Assembly (NCBI RefSeq): GCF_025506275.1
Contig: NZ_QYCP01000093.1
Location: forward strand, 1-64,000
Source: Brevibacterium permense
GTDB taxonomy: Bacteria; Actinomycetota; Actinomycetes; Actinomycetales; Brevibacteriaceae
Direction: 5' to 3'
Length of the DNA stretch: 64,000 nucleotides
Numbering within the stretch: the first letter of the stretch is position 1; each line of letters opens with the position of its first letter. Positions 61,374 to 64,000 of the stretch are shown in pieces. Below the pieces are notes generated by a model. It was not told the origin of the DNA and did no database searches. It saw only the letters and a list, made by a program, of their open reading frames with translations. Position numbers and translations under genes: made by a program.

Positions 61374-64000
61374 CTAGGACAGCTGAAACAGTCGCGGCGC
61401 GGCGTGAGGATCAATATCCCACTCCAGCGACATTAGGCGCGCTAAGACCAGAGAGGTGGTAAATTCTGTCTGCTCACCAGCTGTAACAAGCCGCGCCATC
61501 TGGCTAGCGATATCCCCTCTAGTGGCATTACCGGACTCTTCATTCGTTAGCTGCTCTTCGAGTGCGTCCAAAAAAAACACGATCTGCTCAGTGACCGCGT
61601 CTATCGGAGTTTGCTCAACGACTCCCTTGGACTGACCGAATCCTTGCTTTGCGTCCTCTAGAACTTGCACGACAGCTCCGTGCGTTCGCTGTTGCTCAGT
61701 GAGTACTAAGATTCCTGACACGACTTGAATAGACGCGACTGCCGCATCGAATGCTTCGCTCAATGGAACGTCCTGCGGTTGGAGAAGTTCAGCTGCCCAA
61801 TGTCCGAGCGTCCCAGTGGGCAATAGTGAATCGATCAGTGACATCGCTAGAGTTTCGACGGGCCTCCCGTTACGTATCGGTACGAGCACGAACTTCTCTC
61901 CGGGCATTCCTGCTGTCCGGAGAGCAACGGCGATCTCTTCTAACGCGTTACTCCAGGTGACTAACGACGGCACGTCGAGAGCGATGAGTCGTTCAGGAGC
62001 AAGCTGATATCGGTCGTCTGTGGACATATACACGCGAAATCGCCAACCGATGTCTAACCCGACTCGTTCCAGTTCAGCTTTCCGATCTTGCTGTCTCCGC
62101 TTCGTAACGTCTCGAGCGACCTCGGCAGCTCTGTCGAGTGCGCCCTCGTGCGGTCCTGAGCGCGCGGCATGCACGATGGCCGCCTTTGCAGATGAGACCT
62201 CAGCAAGCGCTGCCACTACGGCAAGGAGGCGATGCAAATCAGTCTCCAACGTTTTCAGGCTGTCTGGGAATGTGTCGTACCCGAGCAGATGCCACGGCTC
62301 TTCCATCGCCTGGTGAAGTGACCTCCCGATTACATGGTCGCTAAGGTGCGCCGCGATCGCCGTGAGGTTGGCCAGCTTCGCGAGCCGCGGGAATATATTG
62401 CTGGTGAGGTCCGTAAGAAGGCCCACAAGTGGGTCTGCGGACAGGGACGATGCCTCTTGATCTCCGGAGACATCAAGTGCTCGTAGACTTCTGTTGAGAC
62501 GTGGACCGATTTGGTTGGCGTCTTCATTGAGCCGGTCTATCTGCTCCGTAAGCTCTTCAGTGCCGATACCTCGCATATCTGCAGCAACAAATGCATTTCC
62601 GACAATGCGGGTAAGTCGAGCGGCGGCTTCGAAGAGAGGAAGCGTAGCCGAGAGGCGTTCTGTGTCGGTGGCTCCGAGCACTACGTTGGTAACTCGTATG
62701 CGTTCTTGGTTCCAAGCTGTCGACAATTCAGAGTGGTCGTACTCTCGGCGGAGTTCAGTAGAACCGACCTGGTGGTCGCCGACTTGGTAATCGTGGCCAC
62801 CGGGCAGCTGCAGCTTGACGTCAACATGCGTGGTTCTAGGAAAACAACGTAGGAGGAGTCGTCCGAGCTGGATCACTCGGTCGTGAGGGTCGCCATGAGT
62901 GGTATCGGAGACATGAAGGACACGAGCATAGGCGACCGCTTCTCCACTCGATTCATCGATCCGGAGGTCAATAATCCACGGGTCGGCGTTCCTGATTTTG
63001 ACTTCAATCTCGGCCTCTCCGCCGAGTGATTGAATGAGCGTCTGAGCGAGTGCGGGACTGAGGGAGTTCGCTGTCGCCATGAAGTTTGCAAACTGTGTGA
63101 TCGACGCACGTTGCATGGCCGTGCCCAGAGGATTGGAATTTAGAAGTGCGGATTGAGTTTCAACTGCGATGTCGAATGCGCTTCCCTGGAACTCGAACAG
63201 TAACTCGTTCGCGAGGACAACGTCGTCTATTGCGACAAGTTCTTCGGCGAGTTGCCCAGGCCCGATCGCTGCAATCAGCGCTGCTCCTCGTGCAGATTCG
63301 GGCGATGCTGCCATGTCCGAGACGGCGCTGGTGAACTCCTCTGGAACGAGGTCACTAAGATCAGAGCCCGCAATGGCACAGAACTGGGCGACAGGCTGAT
63401 TTGCTGGCGGGATTCCATGTCGGTCGGCTATGTCAGTCCATTTGACCGCCCGTTCGTAGAAGTCATAGAGGCGCAACCCTCGCAGATAGGCGGCAAGCTT
63501 CTTGACGTCACGGGATTCGAGTAACGCGGATTCGTGAATCAGCTGGTCTAATTCTGGTTTGTCCCGAAGTAAATTAGGAACGAACTTCCTGACTTCTTCG
63601 GGCGCCAGAACCAGGAGGAGACGACTGATCGTATGGTTGAGAGCTGGAGGCGGTTGGTCGTGGATTGCATTGGAAATGGCGGTCGATCGCAGCTGGTGCA
63701 CGCCTAAAATCGTTCCGTTGCGCTCGACTAACAGATGCTCCTCCGCTAAGCGCGCGAGCGGCTCTCGAAGTTCGAGCTGGGTCACGCCACAGGCTTCCGC
63801 TGCCTTGCCGACGGGCAGGGTAGCCGACCAGCGATCCGCGGTCGTGGAAAGGCTCAATAGGTCAAGTTCGATATTCCTGTGTTCAGTGATGCGACGGCGC
63901 ACCTGGTCGCCGATCACAGCATCTATTCGTTCGCCACGAGTGAGCAAATGGGTGAACTCAAGCGTGAGTCCCTCGGATTGCTCGAATGCTTCTCTCCAGT
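61374..64000 (-). CDS. C-terminal part of large protein of unknown function, runs past window
   Basis: At least 875 residues are encoded, and the frame is still open at the window edge: upstream of the TTG at 63947 it continues WREAFEQSEG and LTLEFTHLLTRGER, so the true start lies outside. The visible part begins with a segment resembling the helical linker and winged helix after a P-loop NTPase in large STAND-like proteins (RRITEHRNIELDLLS, VGKAAEACGVTQLELREPLARLAEEH). It is followed by long alpha-helical and mixed regions with no motif I recognise. No Walker, nuclease or TIR motif is in view. Composition is lower in GC than the rest of the window. It might be part of a defence-type NTPase, but this rests on resemblance only. 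Confidence 0.7.
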   Translation of the reverse strand, partial: WREAFEQSEGLTLEFTHLLTRGERIDAVIGDQVRRRITEHRNIELDLLSLSTTADRWSATLPVGKAAEACGVTQLELREPLARLAEEHLLVERNGTILGVHQLRSTAISNAIHDQPPPALNHTISRLLLVLAPEEVRKFVPNLLRDKPELDQLIHESALLESRDVKKLAAYLRGLRLYDFYERAVKWTDIADRHGIPPANQPVAQFCAIAGSDLSDLVPEEFTSAVSDMAASPESARGAALIAAIGPGQLAEELVAIDDVVLANELLFEFQGSAFDIAVETQSALLNSNPLGTAMQRASITQFANFMATANSLSPALAQTLIQSLGGEAEIEVKIRNADPWIIDLRIDESSGEAVAYARVLHVSDTTHGDPHDRVIQLGRLLLRCFPRTTHVDVKLQLPGGHDYQVGDHQVGSTELRREYDHSELSTAWNQERIRVTNVVLGATDTERLSATLPLFEAAARLTRIVGNAFVAADMRGIGTEELTEQIDRLNEDANQIGPRLNRSLRALDVSGDQEASSLSADPLVGLLTDLTSNIFPRLAKLANLTAIAAHLSDHVIGRSLHQAMEEPWHLLGYDTFPDSLKTLETDLHRLLAVVAALAEVSSAKAAIVHAARSGPHEGALDRAAEVARDVTKRRQQDRKAELERVGLDIGWRFRVYMSTDDRYQLAPERLIALDVPSLVTWSNALEEIAVALRTAGMPGEKFVLVPIRNGRPVETLAMSLIDSLLPTGTLGHWAAELLQPQDVPLSEAFDAAVASIQVVSGILVLTEQQRTHGAVVQVLEDAKQGFGQSKGVVEQTPIDAVTEQIVFFLDALEEQLTNEESGNATRGDIASQMARLVTAGEQTEFTTSLVLARLMSLEWDIDPHAAPRLFQLS

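Overview
The window is high-GC DNA with actinobacterial features: GTG and TTG starts, dense ATGA gene overlaps, and a mycobacterial/corynebacterial style of sulfate assimilation with a ferredoxin sulfite reductase, FprA and a 7Fe ferredoxin. Gene content is compatible with Brevibacterium or a related Micrococcales genus, but the genus is inferred from general impression, not from a marker gene. No rRNA, tRNA, CRISPR array or intact transposase was seen.

Layout. 0-6.7 kb: two coupled CNNM/CBS membrane proteins, then a GntR regulator, an MFS carrier and quinone-dependent D-lactate dehydrogenase (dld); these units are separated by copies of a roughly 58-nt palindrome. 6.7-14.1 kb: an alpha/beta hydrolase, an XRE regulator with its membrane partner, and an amine/polyamine-type module (FAD amine oxidoreductase, cupin broken by an in-frame stop, PucR regulator, APC permease). 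14.2-24.3 kb: MFS carriers, an LCP cell-wall ligase, a secreted protein, phosphoglucomutase, glutaminase, rhodanese. 24.3-30.9 kb: a LysR regulator divergent from a six-gene aromatic ring-cleavage operon. 31.0-32.7 kb: gene remnants around a PPOX-like protein. 32.7-41.9 kb: a visibly more AT-rich block with a HAD dehalogenase, MSOX/SolA-like oxidase, OYE-type demethylase-like flavoprotein, a complete polar amino-acid ABC importer, a two-domain Lrp/AsnC regulator and a D-2-hydroxyacid dehydrogenase. 42-49 kb: a ferredoxin-reductase-like flavoprotein, a Wzm/Wzt-like export ABC pair, a UvrA paralog and an MHS-family symporter. 49.4-59.2 kb: the sulfate assimilation locus (TauE-type permease, chelatase, sir, cysH, cysD, cysN, cobA, ferredoxin, fprA). 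59.4-61.1 kb: an APC permease. 61.4-64 kb: the 3' part of a large, lower-GC gene running out of the window.

How the genes work together. The sulfur locus is the most complete pathway: sulfate or sulfite uptake, activation by CysDN, reduction of APS by CysH and of sulfite by Sir, with FprA and ferredoxin supplying electrons and CobA plus the chelatase supplying siroheme. Two promoters in it share a TGTC-N7-GACA dyad. The 24-31 kb operon encodes a hydroxylase, an extradiol dioxygenase and ring-product processing enzymes. The 33-42 kb block pairs an importer with two oxidative N-demethylation-type flavoenzymes, suggesting use of an N-methylated amino acid.

The most notable unexplained signals are the palindrome family at the left end, paralogous 3'-UTR terminator repeats, an over-represented 12-mer GCCGAGGCGGCC whose clear intergenic copies all point the same way, the TGA inside the cupin gene, the frameshifted and fused remnants near 31-32.7 kb, and the partial large gene at the right edge.
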